The notes beneath the pieces are model-generated. The model did no database searches. It was not told the origin of the DNA and saw nothing but the letters and a program-made list of their open reading frames with translations. Made by a program: the position numbers and the translations under genes. This document shows positions 24,304 to 37,442 of a stretch of DNA of 64,000 nt, piece by piece (position 1 is the stretch's first letter; the number at the start of each line of letters is the position of its first letter). The stretch lies in assembly GCF_900496995.4 (NCBI RefSeq), contig NC_044009.1, forward strand, positions 47,786,005 to 47,850,004. Reading direction: 5' to 3'. The stretch is from Aquila chrysaetos chrysaetos. Lineage: Eukaryota > Chordata > Aves > Accipitriformes > Accipitridae.

Positions 24304-27300
24304 GGCTCCCCTGGTCCTGCCTGCTGGGCGGTATAAAATCAGCTTAGGCACGATGGCATCACCTCTGAGCATGGGCAACAGCTCGGCTTTAGGTGCCTCA
24401 TTAACCTATTTAAGAGGCTGTCTTGCAGACTTGGAAATCCTCAAGAGTTCACTTCGATTTGCATTCACCTGTGAACTTTTCTGAGTGCACAAGTCTGGAT
24501 CTGGGTCTTACTCATAGCTCCTCGCCAGTTGCCTTCGATCCAAAATCTGTAAATGGGAGATCGTGGAACATGTTTATATAAAGGATTCTGGATACTATAA
24601 AATACATTTTCAATCTAAGATGATAGTTGACTTTTAATAAACTTTTCTGTCTCAGATAACTGTTCCTGAGCTGCTGCCAATGCAGGAGTAGCAGCTTGAG
24701 AGCAGTTTTGTTCTTCCTTTTCAGTAAACTCTTTCAGTTGTCACAAATGCAGCAGTAGGATAATATTAGTGCTGAGATCTACCTTTATCAGATCAATATG
24801 ACTTGATTTAAAGTCTATATGTAGCTACTCCATTCATAACCATATAAATATTTATTTTAAAAAATGAAGTACAGCAAAGAAATATGTCAGAGTGACTGGC
24901 AATAACTAAAATAATGTATGACGATATCAATAATACCACGTGTACGTGTGTGACGCCAAAGAAATAAATAATTGCAATGCATGGCTTAAATACTACTACT
25001 GTACTAGGAAATCAGTACAAGCAGGAAATCACTGGGAAATACTGCAATCTAAAGCAAAGATAAGTATTTTTATTTCCCGATGGCATTTTGAGAACCAACC
25101 TCCATACAGGCTGGTGATCCTTATACTTAATACTGTTAAGAACTGTCAAGATTAAAGTGAGGTTGTACACATGAAAGGGTAAGCAAACGCACGTGCTGGA
25201 ATTTAAATGCTTGTTTCCGTGCAGTTCCAGTGTAAATGCTCCTTATGTCCATAAAGTTAAGCAAGATCATGACTTGACTGTTGCCCATTTAAAATCTTCA
25301 GAAACTATTAGCTACTTTAGATAATGAGATGAGGAAATGTCATTTGCATCTAGCTGGTGTTTGGACCTTGGTTTTTGGACCAGCTTTGTGCTGGAACTCT
25401 TGCAATGTAGAAGGATGTATAATTAATAATAATCTTATTAATGCTTTAAAAATATTTACCGAAAATACTTTTACTCACACAATGTTACCTATTACTCTTC
25501 AATTTGGATTGCTAGTGATAACAGGTTGAAATTCAGTGATGATGGGGGGAAGCAGCAGAAAGTAGCATCCCAAGCAAAAGTAAATTTATAAACAAGTTAT
25601 ATCTGTCCTGGATGCATTACCAGCCCTTGCTAGGCATTGCAACACACTATGGTTATGGACCATCTGCCATTTAGCACGTTCTACCCAACATCTTCTGTAT
25701 GATGGAAGCAAAAAAATGTCATTCTTTGCTGAGCCTCTACTGGAGCACAATCAGTAGCTCATAAAAGCTTACGCCCCTTATGGGGAAAGAATATGAAGTA
25801 GCACTTGGAGTCTGCTGTGTTAGAAAATGGTTACGTTTCAGAAGTCCTTCACAGCTGGAATTTCTATTTCACCTGGTGGAACTGAATCAGTTCATTTCGT
25901 CCAAGCAGTAATTCAAGCTCCCAGAAGAGCCAGGCAGGCAAACTCTACCAGAGAATCGAAATTTGGCTGTGCGTAGAGTTGACTCTGGGCTTGAGTTGCC
26001 TTTACGAATACAAGTGCATATTTCAAACTCTGCAAGCACATATGGTATTGGTTGGCAATTAGGCATCCCCTGACAAGGTTATTTGTCTTCAGAGTCAACA
26101 AATACAGTACGATTAACCTTTGACTAGGTAAAGAACAAATATATTAAAGTTCCTTATTTAAAATTATTTACTTTATTTATCATTCATAAAAGTCTAATCA
26201 TGCCATCATTTAATCTAATAAAATAATATTAAAAGACCCATGGCAGCTAGGTAAAATGTAACAGCAAAAGCTCAACAAGAGATTTTCTCTGTAGTTTGAT
26301 TACAATAACTTACTGGCCTAGCATAAAAACACTAAAGAGAATGGAAAACATTCATCCTGTTCACTTTTCTGTTAGCACAAGACTGTTTTGCCTTTTGTTT
26401 CCTCCGTGTCTTGTGCACTCCAGTCTCCAGTGTTCCTGACTATGAGACTTCTGAAATAATTTAGCAACAAAATAGATACTACTGTTAAAATTCTCTCTTT
26501 GCCCTGTATTGATATTTGCCAGACATTTCACTTTTCTCTTATTAACAAGAAGTGAATAAATGTAAAGCTTAACCGAGCTCTTCTTCACAGGGCTTTTTTA
26601 TTAAATACAATGAAAACAAAGGCTTTTTAAAAGTCATACTAAAATTAGGATGCAGTTATGAGCATGACTGATAAAATTTAACTAGTTGCATTTGCAACCT
26701 TTGACCTAATGTCCCTTCTAATAAATCATATTTTTGTGTCCTTCATCTCATATTTCTATCATTGATAAGAAGTAGCTACCCTATAATGCTAGCAATCAAA
26801 TCTGTTATTAATAGGCATGTTTTCAAATGAAGCTGTAATAAACACATTATTTTCAACAGAGCTTTCTTTAACAAAATATTAGATACATTTTTGCAAATTA
26901 AATAATGTATTAAATAATGTATCTGTGCAAAGAAAATAATGATAAAGGCAAATACGTCAACAGTCACAGGCTAGCCAGTCCCGCCCTTGACTGAGTGAGG
27001 GAAAGCTTTTCTGCTTTCGTAAATATTAAGAGCAGAATTTGGAAAACACTAATTAATGTGCACAGCCCCTATTGACTCTCAGAAAGATGTGAGTTTCAAG
27101 GTCACTTAGCCATGTTTAATTATTTCATCTTTAGTCTTTAACAGGAAACTCACATCACCATGGAATTCAAGAAAAATTATGTGCCATATATTAGAAACTA
27201 CCTTAATGACTGAAAAATCTAAATCCGTTTTAGTTAACTGTTTAAAACCTCTCATTAGAAGTGTCTTCAGCAGAGACTTGCCTGGCATTTGGATGGGGAT

Positions 27301-28105
27301 CCAAATATTCCTTGCATGCCATTCCCTGCTTAGGTGGGGAGAAAAAGGTGTATAGTTCCCTCTGATAGTGAATGCAAAACAGCTATTCCTTCTCTGACTC
27401 CAAAGTACTCTTGCCTGGGCACAAAGAGAACTGTCATTGGGAAAAATCATAAATAAAATATGATTTAAACATACACAGCAAATAACATATATAATACTTT
27501 AGTAGCAACAGCAGACTGAATGGCTGCTCGTAGAAGAGAAGTACTGTTGTTACGATCGGCATCAGAGTAAAAATGAGTGTCCCAGAATGGATTCCTTTCT
27601 GGCTCGTTATTGGATGTAAAAAACACTACCTGTCCTTCTCCAGGGAACAGTAGATTGTTTGTTTGTTTTTAAAGGAAAAATCCAAAAGGCAATAAAGAGG
27701 AATCATACAATCTGCCAGCAGTGCAAACAGTGAAAGCTGGACACATACATCACATAATGCTTCGTAAGCTGACAACTGATACTGATAAATTCCATCAGAC
27801 CATACCTCTGTCCTCCCACTGCTCATCTTAATCTTGCCTAAAAAAACCAGTAGTCTAGTTATGAGAACACAGAGATTCCTGTCCTGACACAGTGGAGAGT
27901 CAGTGATGGGGGAAAACACTGAGCCAAAAGTAGGATTTCATAAAGGAGAAATACTTATATTAAAATTAGCATAATAAGAAAAATTAGTTACATGAGTAGC
28001 AGGAGGCTTTTTGTGACTGGAGGTATCGAAATTTCAATTCATCTGTGTGATGGAGGCTTATAAAATTCCGATGTGGAAACATCTGTTGAAACAAACTGCC
28101 CTGTG
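24304..28105. other. non-coding AT-rich stretch
   Basis: No gene, RNA or clear repeat. The segments 26140-26260 and 26640-26960 are very AT-rich. They include a 12-bp tandem pair TAAATAATGTAT (26899-26922) and many TAAT/ATTA motifs, as often seen in conserved non-coding elements, but conservation cannot be judged here. Open frames are short and lack recognisable domains. Confidence 0.5.
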
Positions 28106-28107
28106 TC

Positions 28108-28350
28108 TTGCCTTAATACTCTGGACCAAAGGTCTATTTCCAGCTCTGCCACCAGCACCACCGTGACCCAGGGTGAGCCACCCACCTCTCCTGTGTCTCT
28201 CTTCCCAGCTATGAAAAATGGGTTAATAACACCTATCTCGCAGGGAAGTTGTGAGCTTGCATTTTTCAGTCAGACTGGGGATAGTAAGAAAGCGCCTTGA
28301 GGTAATTGACTGATCCTTGCAAAGTGCTTTGAATGCAAATATGAAGTAGT
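28108..28350 (+). repeat. MIR-like SINE, the most complete copy in the window
   Basis: The whole MIR order can be followed. A block TTTCCAGCTCTGCCACCAGC (28137-28156) is followed by CCGTGACCCAGGGTGAGCC, then ACCTCTCCTGTGTCTCTCTTCCC, then GCTATGAAAAATGGGTTAAT, then AACACCTATCTCGCAGGG with GTTGTGAG (28249-28256), and near the end GCAAAGTGCTTTGAATGC (28319-28336). These match the MIR motifs for the core, the 'CATCTGTAAAATGGGGATAATA', the 'CCTCATAGGGTTGTGAGG' and the 'AAAGCGCTTAGAACAG' tail. A non-ATG-started frame through it (28073-28300) is not a gene. Confidence 0.88.
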
Positions 28351-31044
28351 CTTACTTTATTCAGGCTTTCTTATCTTTAATTTGCCATTTACAAACCAGT
28401 GCACACATGGCGAGTTTCTTAGTTACAAAAGACATTTTTTTAAGGAAGTTTATGAGCAGTAACATAGCAGAAGGTCTGAACAGGATGGATTTGTTCTGCC
28501 TCTTTCAGGTTAACTGTTTACAGCTTTTACCATTGAAGTTTCAAAGTGCAAGAAAAGAAATGTAAATGCCTATTTGGGTTTAAAAGCATTTGGAAGACTA
28601 CAGCATGATTGTCTTCTTCCCACATTAAAAAGCCTGGTCATTTTTGGTGACTTTCCTTTTTCCATTGCAGTCTTAATCTTGCGCTTTTATCGGTTTTAGT
28701 TTTTTACCTTCTCTCCCATTTCTTCCCCTCTAAGTGCACACACTTACCGTCTCTCACTTCTCCGCTCCCTCTCGAGGTATGAAATGCACTACGGCTGTCT
28801 AGTGCAATGGCTTTTATATTGCTCAAGGTCAAAGTCTTGCAGTTCCTGTGACTTGCCATATGTTTTGTAATTCCTCTTGTGTCCCTGAAAATGCTAATGC
28901 TGCTGCTGCTGCACTGGGAGGCCATGAGCTGTGGGTGTGAAAGCTTCTGATAGCAGCAGAAGTGCCCAGAAAGAGGGCGAAAGGTGGGACCCGGCAAATC
29001 TGCCGGCACTAATGGCAGCTCCTACACCCCAGAAATTCTCCCGGGGAATGTCTGCTTTTCCTCATGGACTTGCAGAGGTGGAAGCCTTTGGGGAGTTGAA
29101 CCGACCGTGTGTAAATGCACCGAGGATCTGGTGTGAACCCCATTAGCAGTGGCATGCAGCCAGTGCTGGAGTGAGCGTCCCTGAAGTTCACGATGACTTT
29201 CACTTTAATTTGTTTTGTAAGCTGCTGAACAATCTTCATCGTGACCTGGCTGGTGCTTCTGAATGCTCGGAGGCGTAGTTATTATTAAAACAAATGCAGG
29301 AATTATTGTTTTCATTAGTCAAATATCGATTCACATGCTGTTTCTCCTGGATAGACATCGTACAGTCATGATTACATTTACACAACAGGAGCAAGACACG
29401 CGTGGATCAAGTCCATTTCCATTCTACAGGCTGTTGTGTTTTCTGAAGGATAGAACATTCCCTTTGGATGATCTAGGAGAAACTTTCAGGGCTTTAACCA
29501 AGTGGTCTTTATAGCTCTAGTAGTATAAAAGACCATTTTAAATACCACAGTCTTTCATGACCCTGATTCAAACAGGTAGGTAAAAGCCTGTCAGCTGTAA
29601 TAATATGCCTTGCCATGCTGAAGTACACTGAGTCTTCATCAACGTTCATGTTTTCCACTGGATTTTCAAGCTCCAGAAATCTGAAAGTCTATCAATAAGC
29701 ACACAAGTTTGATTTCAAATTGTGATGTTGCTTTTGCTAAATGGAAGTCCTTTTGAGACAATTGTGTTCCTGCTCCAATAATCTCTGCAGTTGCTTGTTT
29801 CCATCAAACAACTTTCTCTGTGCTGGAGTGATTGAAGCTTCTTCCAGTTCAGGAGCACTGCTACAGAAAGAGACTGGTTAAAACTAGTTCTGACATGCAC
29901 GAAATTCTGACTCTTTTTTTCTGCATGTCACTAATCATCTTATTTGGTCTTTAAAATGAAGGGTCATTGTGCAATGTTGTTCCAGAAGGCTTCAAAGTCA
30001 TTGATCAAGAAATATGAATCCATCACAGTGTGTAATTGGGTGTGAACTGTCATCCTCCCACAACAGGCAGTTTCGCAACATCAGAAAGGATGCACTTTTA
30101 CTTAAATAGTCATCATAGCAGGATCTTGTCTTCTTGGTAATAAAGCTTTTACTAACTGAGAAGGCGGAAGATAATTTGACATAGCTGCTCAAAGAAGTTA
30201 GGAGCAACCTTTGAGCTCATTGCACAGGCTCTCATGATACTGCAAGTCTTTTCCGTTACTAAAATAGATGAATTTATGGTCGTACTGTTGAATAGCCAAG
30301 TACTCACCAAATCAAAATTGTAGCACCGCAGTATCCAGAGCTGCTAACGTGTCAGTTTTTGGGTGAAGGCCCAGCTGTTGTTAGTCCTGTCACAGTAGGT
30401 GAACAAATATTTGAGCTGACCAGCTGCTGGGACAAAAAGGACTGGTGTGACAGGGATATTGGGTGGGAATTTGAACTGGTTTCTTGAGAGAAAAGTCTTC
30501 CTGGTTTTCTGAGAAGTCCTGAAACACTGTCCTTTCTGCTATATAGATTTTAATTCATGGTTTGACCTTCTTAGGCACATACTAGAAGTGCAGATGCTTG
30601 TCTCACACTTAACTCCCTCTTACACACATTATTCTGCTGTGCTGTTTGCAGTGAATGAAGGCAAGTGGTATGTAAACTCATATTACTCCCTCTTTATTCC
30701 CTCTCTTTATCCCTCTTTGCCTGTGAGATTTGCAGAGGAGGGATTGTATTTCTGAAGTGTTCAGAAAGCATCACACTTGTAGGTAGCACTACCAAAAATT
30801 AAATAGAGTAAAAATTGAACAGAGATTATTTTACAAAACAGCTTGGTATACTTTATTGGCTCCCATCAGTCAATAGGATGTGCATGAAGAAATCATTCAT
30901 ACAGATGACTTCAGAATGGGGAACATACATTTGCCTTCTAAACCAAGAGTGCTTTTAAATATCTGAAGTTACACTCAGCTGTTCTGTGTCTTTTAAATGT
31001 ACCTTGAATTCTTTTGTAATGTGAATCTGGTCAAATAAAGGTAG
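28351..31044. other. non-coding stretch
   Basis: No gene is supported. Open frames are under about 105 codons, overlapping and without domains. A short GC-richer patch lies at 28930-29170. Nothing else is recognised. Confidence 0.5.
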
Positions 31045-31049
31045 ACACC

Positions 31050-31650
31050 TGTCCTGGTTTCAGCTGGGGTAGAGTTCATTTTCTTCCCAGTAGGTGGTAT
31101 AGTGTGTTTTGGATTCAGAATGGGAATAATGTTGATGATACATTGATGTTTTCAGTTGTTGCTAAGTAGCTTTTATAATAAGTCAAGGATTTTTCAGCTT
31201 CTCATGCCCACCCAGCAAGAAAGCTGGAGGGGCACAAGAAGTTGGGAGGGGACACAGCCAGGACAGCTGACCCAAACTGGCCAACGGGGTATTCCAGACC
31301 ATGGGACATCATGCCTAGTATATAAACTGGGGGGAGTTGGCTGGGAGGGGCAGGTGGCTGCCTGGGGACTGGCTTGGCATTGGTCAGTGAGTGGTGAGAA
31401 ATTGCATTGTGCATCACTTGTCTTTCTTGGGGTTTATTTCACTCTCTTTTTGTTATCTTCTTTTTCATTACTATTATTACTATTATTATTATTATTATAA
31501 TATTTCTAATTTCAATTATTAAACTGTTCTTATCTCAACCCACAAGTTTTACTTGGTTTTGATTCTTCTCCCCATCCCACCAGGGGCAGGGGGAGGAGTG
31601 AGTGAGCAGCTGCATGGTGCTTAGTTGCTGGCTGGGGTTAAACCACAAGA
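31050..31650 (+). mobile_element. solo LTR, avian ERVL-like endogenous retrovirus, plus strand, older copy
   Basis: About 601 bp starting TGTCCTGGTTTCAGCTGGGG and ending GGGGTTAAACCACAAGA, where the last bases appear to be a mutated form of ...CCATGACA. It is flanked by ACACC (31045-31049) and AGACC (31651-31655), a 5-bp target duplication with one mismatch. TATATAAA at 31319-31326 and ATTAAA at 31518-31523 give the core promoter and poly(A) signal. The U3 block GCACAAGAAGTTGGGAGGGG (about 31232-31251) and the following bases match the 6.8 kb LTR closely, but the region between TATA box and poly(A) signal differs, so the two belong to related subfamilies. A (TTA)n tract lies inside at 31468-31499. 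Flanking retroviral genes are absent. The frame at 31156-31500 lies inside the LTR and is not a gene. Confidence 0.9.
31468..31499 (+). repeat. (TTA)n microsatellite inside the LTR
   Basis: About ten TTA/CTA units in a row. It lies between the TATA box and the poly(A) signal of the LTR and has no counterpart in the 6.8 kb copy, so it probably expanded after or shortly before insertion. Confidence 0.85.
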
Positions 31651-31655
31651 AGACC

Positions 31656-34340
31656 ACTCCCTTCTCTGTTTTTCTCATTATTTTTTGGACAAAATATTAC
31701 CAAAAAAGCTATGACAGTGAATTGTAGGCTTTATATAATAGAGGTTTACAATGGATTTGCTGACGGGCTCTTAGTGCAGCACTAGCCAACAGAGCTATAA
31801 TAAAGAGCTTTATCTGGGATTAAACCTTCTGGAATTACTCATTAATTGGATTAATGAACTGTAATTCATCATGCATGTCAATCCTGCTTTAGTCTAACTC
31901 CTTCTTCCACCCTCCTTGTAACATTCATCCAAGGAAGACCTCTGTTCTGGGAAAGTTCAAGAACAATGTTAAGACTTTCATGATTTCACATTCGTTTTAA
32001 ATCCCTAATGTGATCAAAATTCCCTTTATTCCTTCCCTGAACACCTCTGTAACTTTTCTTTATGTAATATTTAGAGTACTTCAGGTATTTTTTAAAATCC
32101 CTCATTTCAGAGCTCAGGTCTGAATGGTTTTTTTAGATTTCAAGGCTGCAGAAGTGTCTTCACTGGGCTTTTTTTATTCAAAAAAATTAAAATACTGGAA
32201 GTGTTTAACTTAGATGGGATTTTGTTGAAATGCAGTACGTTCCATTAAAATACTTTCTCAAGTAGAGTGAAAAAGAGATGCAGCTTAAAACTTCTGATAG
32301 TTTGTGGTTAAAAATCATCTTTGGAAAACATAGTCTAGTTTTTATTTCCTCCCATTTTTTTCTTATGTGTTGATAAATGTTCTGAAATATTATTAATAAT
32401 TTATATTATTAATTAATAATCTGCTATTTCATCTGCACCTTCAAAGGGCACTTCTTCATTGAATATACATTACTCGAGTGATGGCACTCTGTAACAGTAA
32501 CATTAGCCCTGCTCGGCTCTCAAAAGCTGAAAAACAGATTCTGCAGATATCGCTCCTCTGGAGTTGTTAATAAATTGCCTTGGAGCCTGGTTACAGAAGA
32601 ATATGTGCATGGCAGGAAGTCAGAATTTGAAATGAAAAGGTTTCTGAAGTTTGGAAGTTACCTAATCACACGTCTTCCCATTTGCTCTGTGTGTGTCGAA
32701 GCCCCTTGGCCTGAAACTCGAAAGGGTAAGGAGCAATCTGCTTTCATACCTTCGTGGAGAGAAAGAGTCGTTTAATCTGCATATCCCAGCGATTCTCAGC
32801 TTTGGGCAGACAGAAGTTCCTGAGGGAAAGGAGCTATCCATCTCCTCCCATTTATTTGTAGAGTGGAAGTCAAACATGGTCACAGAGACGGTTTAATGTA
32901 CATATGCTTTCTACACAGAGCATTTGCCGTGAAATGGCAGGACTCGCCCTGCCTAAAAGAAGTGCCCAATAGACTGAGGAGTGGAGCAAAAAGAGCTTCT
33001 GCTGTTTTATATCAAGGAGCTTTTTCTCTGCTCCTGCTCTCTCTGTGTTGGTGGGAGGATGCTTTGATGGGGAGCGGTGAAAGCCTGCATCTCACCGAGA
33101 TGCTTTGTAAAGCCCTTCTGCGGGAGGGGATGGCGGAGATGAATCAATGCCGGCGAGATCTCACCAACTCAACTGCTGAACGTGACTCACATCATTAGAG
33201 CTGGATTAAGGTGCCTCAAGAGAGGACCAGGCTCAGCAAATGTACTGGAAGACAGGTCAAGCTAGTTGCACCCAAACTCTGATATTATAATATTCCCCGG
33301 CACCAAAGCAGGGACGCAGCTTAGCCAAGGAAGAAGAAGAGGGGGGAAGTGAAATCCAAAGTGATATTTTTCCATGTGCTCTTCACTTGGTCTGAGGGAA
33401 TTGAGTTAGTGAAATACTGACAATGTTTCTGTGAGTTGAATGCATTACTTAACATTAAGAGAAATAACTTTTATAAGGAAAGATAATATCCCTTATTAAA
33501 CCAACTAATATAATTAGAAAACAGATAGACTGTCAAGCCAGAGTCCCTTTGTCAGTCTGACAAGAAGAACAAAATTCAGCCTAATGTAGTTCAGACCAAC
33601 AGCTCATAACTCAACCTGCTTGTGTTAATCACTTTGTGGCAGAGAAGGGAGCCGGCACCTCGGCGCAGCGAGGGCTGTCAGCAGGGGACAGGGACCCAGC
33701 ACCTTCTTGGGTGAAATATGAACTTGCTCAGTGTTGTAGAGTGGGTGAGAGGAAGATTGCAATGTACTGTAAAACCAGAGCTTTTACAGATTTGTAGTAA
33801 ACAGTTGACTTCTAAGCTTTTAGTTCCTGGCTTGTCTTTTGAAGGTACCTTTTGAAGGTATTTTCCTGGGTCTTCTGTGAAGATCAGCTCTGACACTTTA
33901 AAGATGGAGTGTTTGGAGGAAATGCTCTTCCATTGGAAAACCAAGAAAAGTGATTCATATGGCATTGCTGTCTTCCTAATAGGACTGTTCACTGTTTTTT
34001 ACCCCTAAAAGTTTCCCGTGTTTTGTACACAGACTCAGGGTGGGGTTTATATCACTGAAATTTAGCTGCCTTGTATGAGATAGCCATCACCCAATCAGTT
34101 AAGGCAAAAACACTCCTCCAAAGAAAAATTCACAGCACTTACATTCAGGGGAGGCTGATATTGGACTAACTTAATGCATTGGACAGAAAACATTGGTAAT
34201 TCAATAGCTGTCATGTCATCTACAGCATCCTACAAAGGGACGATGACTCAGGGAAGCCCCAGCTGGGGATGGAAACCACCAAGGTTATCCAGCCTGAGCT
34301 ACTTCTGATGTTTCAAATATATTTTAAGATGGGTTGGATC
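31656..34340. other. non-coding stretch
   Basis: No gene is supported. A GC- and CpG-richer segment at about 32930-33190 gives a 111-codon frame without recognisable domains. A 12-bp direct repeat CTTTTGAAGGTA lies at 33836-33847 and 33849-33860. The segment 32380-32430 is a run of TTATTAAT-type words. Confidence 0.5.
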
Positions 34341-34432
34341 AGCCTTTACAGGTGGTGAAACAGAGGGCACCAAGGTAAGAAGCTTTAACCAGCTACCTTA
34401 CCTGTGTAGCCGTCCCAAATTTAGTGCAATTA
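34341..34432 (-). repeat. MIR-like SINE relic, minus strand
   Basis: CCTTTACAGGTGGTGAAACA (34343-34362) followed by GAGGGCACCAAGGTAAG and later CTGTGTAG resembles the reverse complement of the MIR core ('TTTTACAGATGAGGAAACTGAGGCACAGAGAGGTTAAG...TCACACAGCTAG'). It is diverged and partial. Confidence 0.6.
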
Positions 34433-37400
34433 TTTTACTGTTTGTAAGTAGGGCTTAGCAAAATACTATGAATCCCAGGAATTCACAGAGGCTGCTCAAG
34501 CCAGAAGTAGTTTTCTTTTAAAGAGATCAACTTGTTATTTGAATCTGACCCTTGCTGCTAACAGGAGGATTTGAAAGATTAAATCTAAAGGCAAGTAGGT
34601 GTGAAAGATGTTTGCAATAAAAGTTATGCCCTTTTTTTTTTTTATTGGAAGGATAAAAGTGAATTGGGCTGAGTGTCCAGTTGATCCTTCTGCTTTCAGG
34701 GAACATGGTGGAAACTTACCGCTGCTCTGAGGTTTCTTGACATGAGAAGAAGGCAGAAAGGAGCACAGTGAACCAATAGGATCTCTTAAGTATAAGACGC
34801 TGCTCTTTTAATATCAACCAGAGGCATTTTGTCTTGCTTTCTTCATTGCAGACATAAACTGGGATGGTGACAGGTAGATGTTCCTGTGCCACGGACAATG
34901 AAGGCAAAGGAGAGAGCCCAGGGCTCCTGGGAAAATCAGCCTCTTACAATGCAGGTTACAAAGCCTCAGCCTTGTGGTGAAGCACAAGAATGATTGCACT
35001 AAGTCTAACCAACTGCTGTCTCAGGTTTAGCTGCAAACAAACTTGGAATCATGGTCAGCCTGTGCAGTTTAGGTTGCACAGATTGCCTAAATGTGCAAAA
35101 TGCAACCAGTGTTTTTTAATAGCTGTAACTGTAGTCTTGATTTCCCCGTTTGCGAAGCAGAACGCTACACTGAATAGACGTGCGGTTTGTTCTGATTTAT
35201 CCAGTACGCAGGGTATTAGACATACAGGTTTAAGCCATCAGTTATGCCAACCTCTTCATGTCAAGAGCCAACATTGATTTCATGCTAAGGTGAAGCATTG
35301 TGTGGGCTGCAGTCAGGACGTACATATCTGAGCTACTGAAGGCCCGCAGAGATTAAAAGCTGTCTACAGCTACCGATAACAGTATCAGACATCCTCATTT
35401 ACGAGCTGCCTTTTGGAGTCGGCAAAGTCTAGGGTCTGTCTCTGATACCACCCATGCCAGCAGCGAGGTGGTGTGTGTCCGTGAAGCACCTGGCTCAAAG
35501 CGTCAGTCACCCAAGGCAAAACTCTCTGCCTCGACCTCAAAACCCCAGCAATTTGCATAAAGTTTAACGCACACGGTTCACGCTGTAGAATACAACAACG
35601 AGCAAACACTGCATAGAAATGCCACTGCAAATATTAATATGCCGGGAGAGCGTTATGCTGAATTGAAATTGTATTTCTGGCTGTAATCTCTTTAGGTGAA
35701 AATCAGGGCTGCACACCTCACGGCCTGACCCACAGAGCTGGCACATCTCCATCCCACTCGTGAGTGTCCTCCCTTCAGAAACCCTCATACAGCCTAAGTA
35801 CAACTCTTTCTATATTGAGATAAATCTCTGTAGCTTGTCTTTTTCTTTATTCAAAGCAGACTTTGGGGGCTTTTCTATGCCACAATATACAAACAATATA
35901 CTCTGCATCTACTGCAATTAATCTGAGTGGTTTTGCTCTCCAAACCAGGTAAGCATTGATCTCATTCGGGATCATCTCTACTCTGAGTTTTGTTCTGTGC
36001 TTCACAGAGCCCTGATTCCCACCCTAGGTATTACTCCAAGCAAATGATAACACTTTACTTGTATTTTAGGATGTAGATTGAGGGCTAAGATTGCTTTTCT
36101 GAAAAATCCCACATCTTCCACTGTTGTGGAGCTTTTCTTCAACATAGCTGACACCAATTCAAATTGAACATTTTTAGATGGCTGACACAAAAACCATCAA
36201 ACTCTTCTGTTGAGTGTAAAAGTCAATGCCTGAACCCCGGGAAACACTGCTCAAATTATCATTTAAAATGCCAGCACTGGCTATAATGAAAACTGAATTT
36301 TCAACTCCAAGAAGCACACTTACAAAGGGATTTTTCTAGAGTTTTGAGAATTCGGTGGTGTATGAGTGAGAAAACATTATTTTATATATATATAAAAATT
36401 AATTTCCAGAAGTACAGATTATATTGCATTATTATTTTATTAACACTTAATGACTGGATCACCCTGCCAGGAAGATGACAGTTTCAGCACAATTGCAAAA
36501 AATATGTAAGCCTAGCAAATAAAATCTGATTTCCTAATACCGTGCAAGATAATTTATGATATGTAGTTTTACAAAAGGGTGAATGCCACAATATTAAAGA
36601 AAAAGTTTATTACAGATAATTGCTTGCTCTGTTTACGCTGTTTCTATAGAACTTGGATAAGCAATTTAAGTTACAGAGATTTATAACTGTTTTCATGAAG
36701 ATGTATGAAACTAAAAAAATTGCAAGCCTTTTTAATCCACCTATAAATCATTTTATACATTTAATTTCTTCCATATAAATTTTATGGGTTCATATATAAA
36801 ATACAAGTTAAAATTGCTACATGCTTTCAGATGAACCAGCTATTGCATTTCTTTTCACCTTTTTATGATTACCTTACGTATTCTCTTCAAGGAGAATACA
36901 TTAAAATTCCCACAGGTTACTTAATATTAAATATTTAACGGCTGTTATAATTCTGCATTTAAAAATATTTTCGTAGGGATGTCAGCGGTGGGTACTGCAT
37001 ATGTTTCTTCTTGATAGGACTAGCAATGCGTTCATCACTTTGGAAACCAGAGTAACAGTGAGCGAGCCCTGGACAAAAATTAGCCAAGGCTGTCTGCGAG
37101 GCAATTGCCAACGCAAGGGGAAACCAGCTCAGGCGCGAGCAAGCCCCGGCGCTCTTGGGTCAGGCCAAAGTCTTCTACGTTGTCCCATGGCTGATCCCTG
37201 CCTTTGAGGGAAGCCCTGGGGAGCTGGGAGCCGCCATTCAGAGACTCGCCTTTTCCAACCCATTATCTTTCTTTGCAAGATGTGGGAAAATCCCTCTTTT
37301 GCTAGCAAGAGTCTATGGATTTAATCGAAAGCAAGTGGCAGGTGCCAAGGCTCTTTCTCCTCCCTGCCCTTGGTAGCTGACGCTGTCCTGGTCTCCTCCC

Positions 37401-37435
37401 GGCTCCTTGTCATACCCGCTCTGCAGTTGGCATCG
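34433..37435. other. non-coding stretch with two CpG-richer segments
   Basis: No gene is supported. CpG-richer segments lie at about 35405-35665 and 37080-37260. Between them, 36370-36960 is strongly AT-rich. The short frames here have no recognisable domain. Confidence 0.5.
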
Positions 37436-37442
37436 GATCAGA

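Noticed and set aside
31156..31500. 114-codon frame ending in a leucine run.
   Set aside because: Lies inside the second LTR; the leucine run is a translation of the (TTA)n microsatellite.
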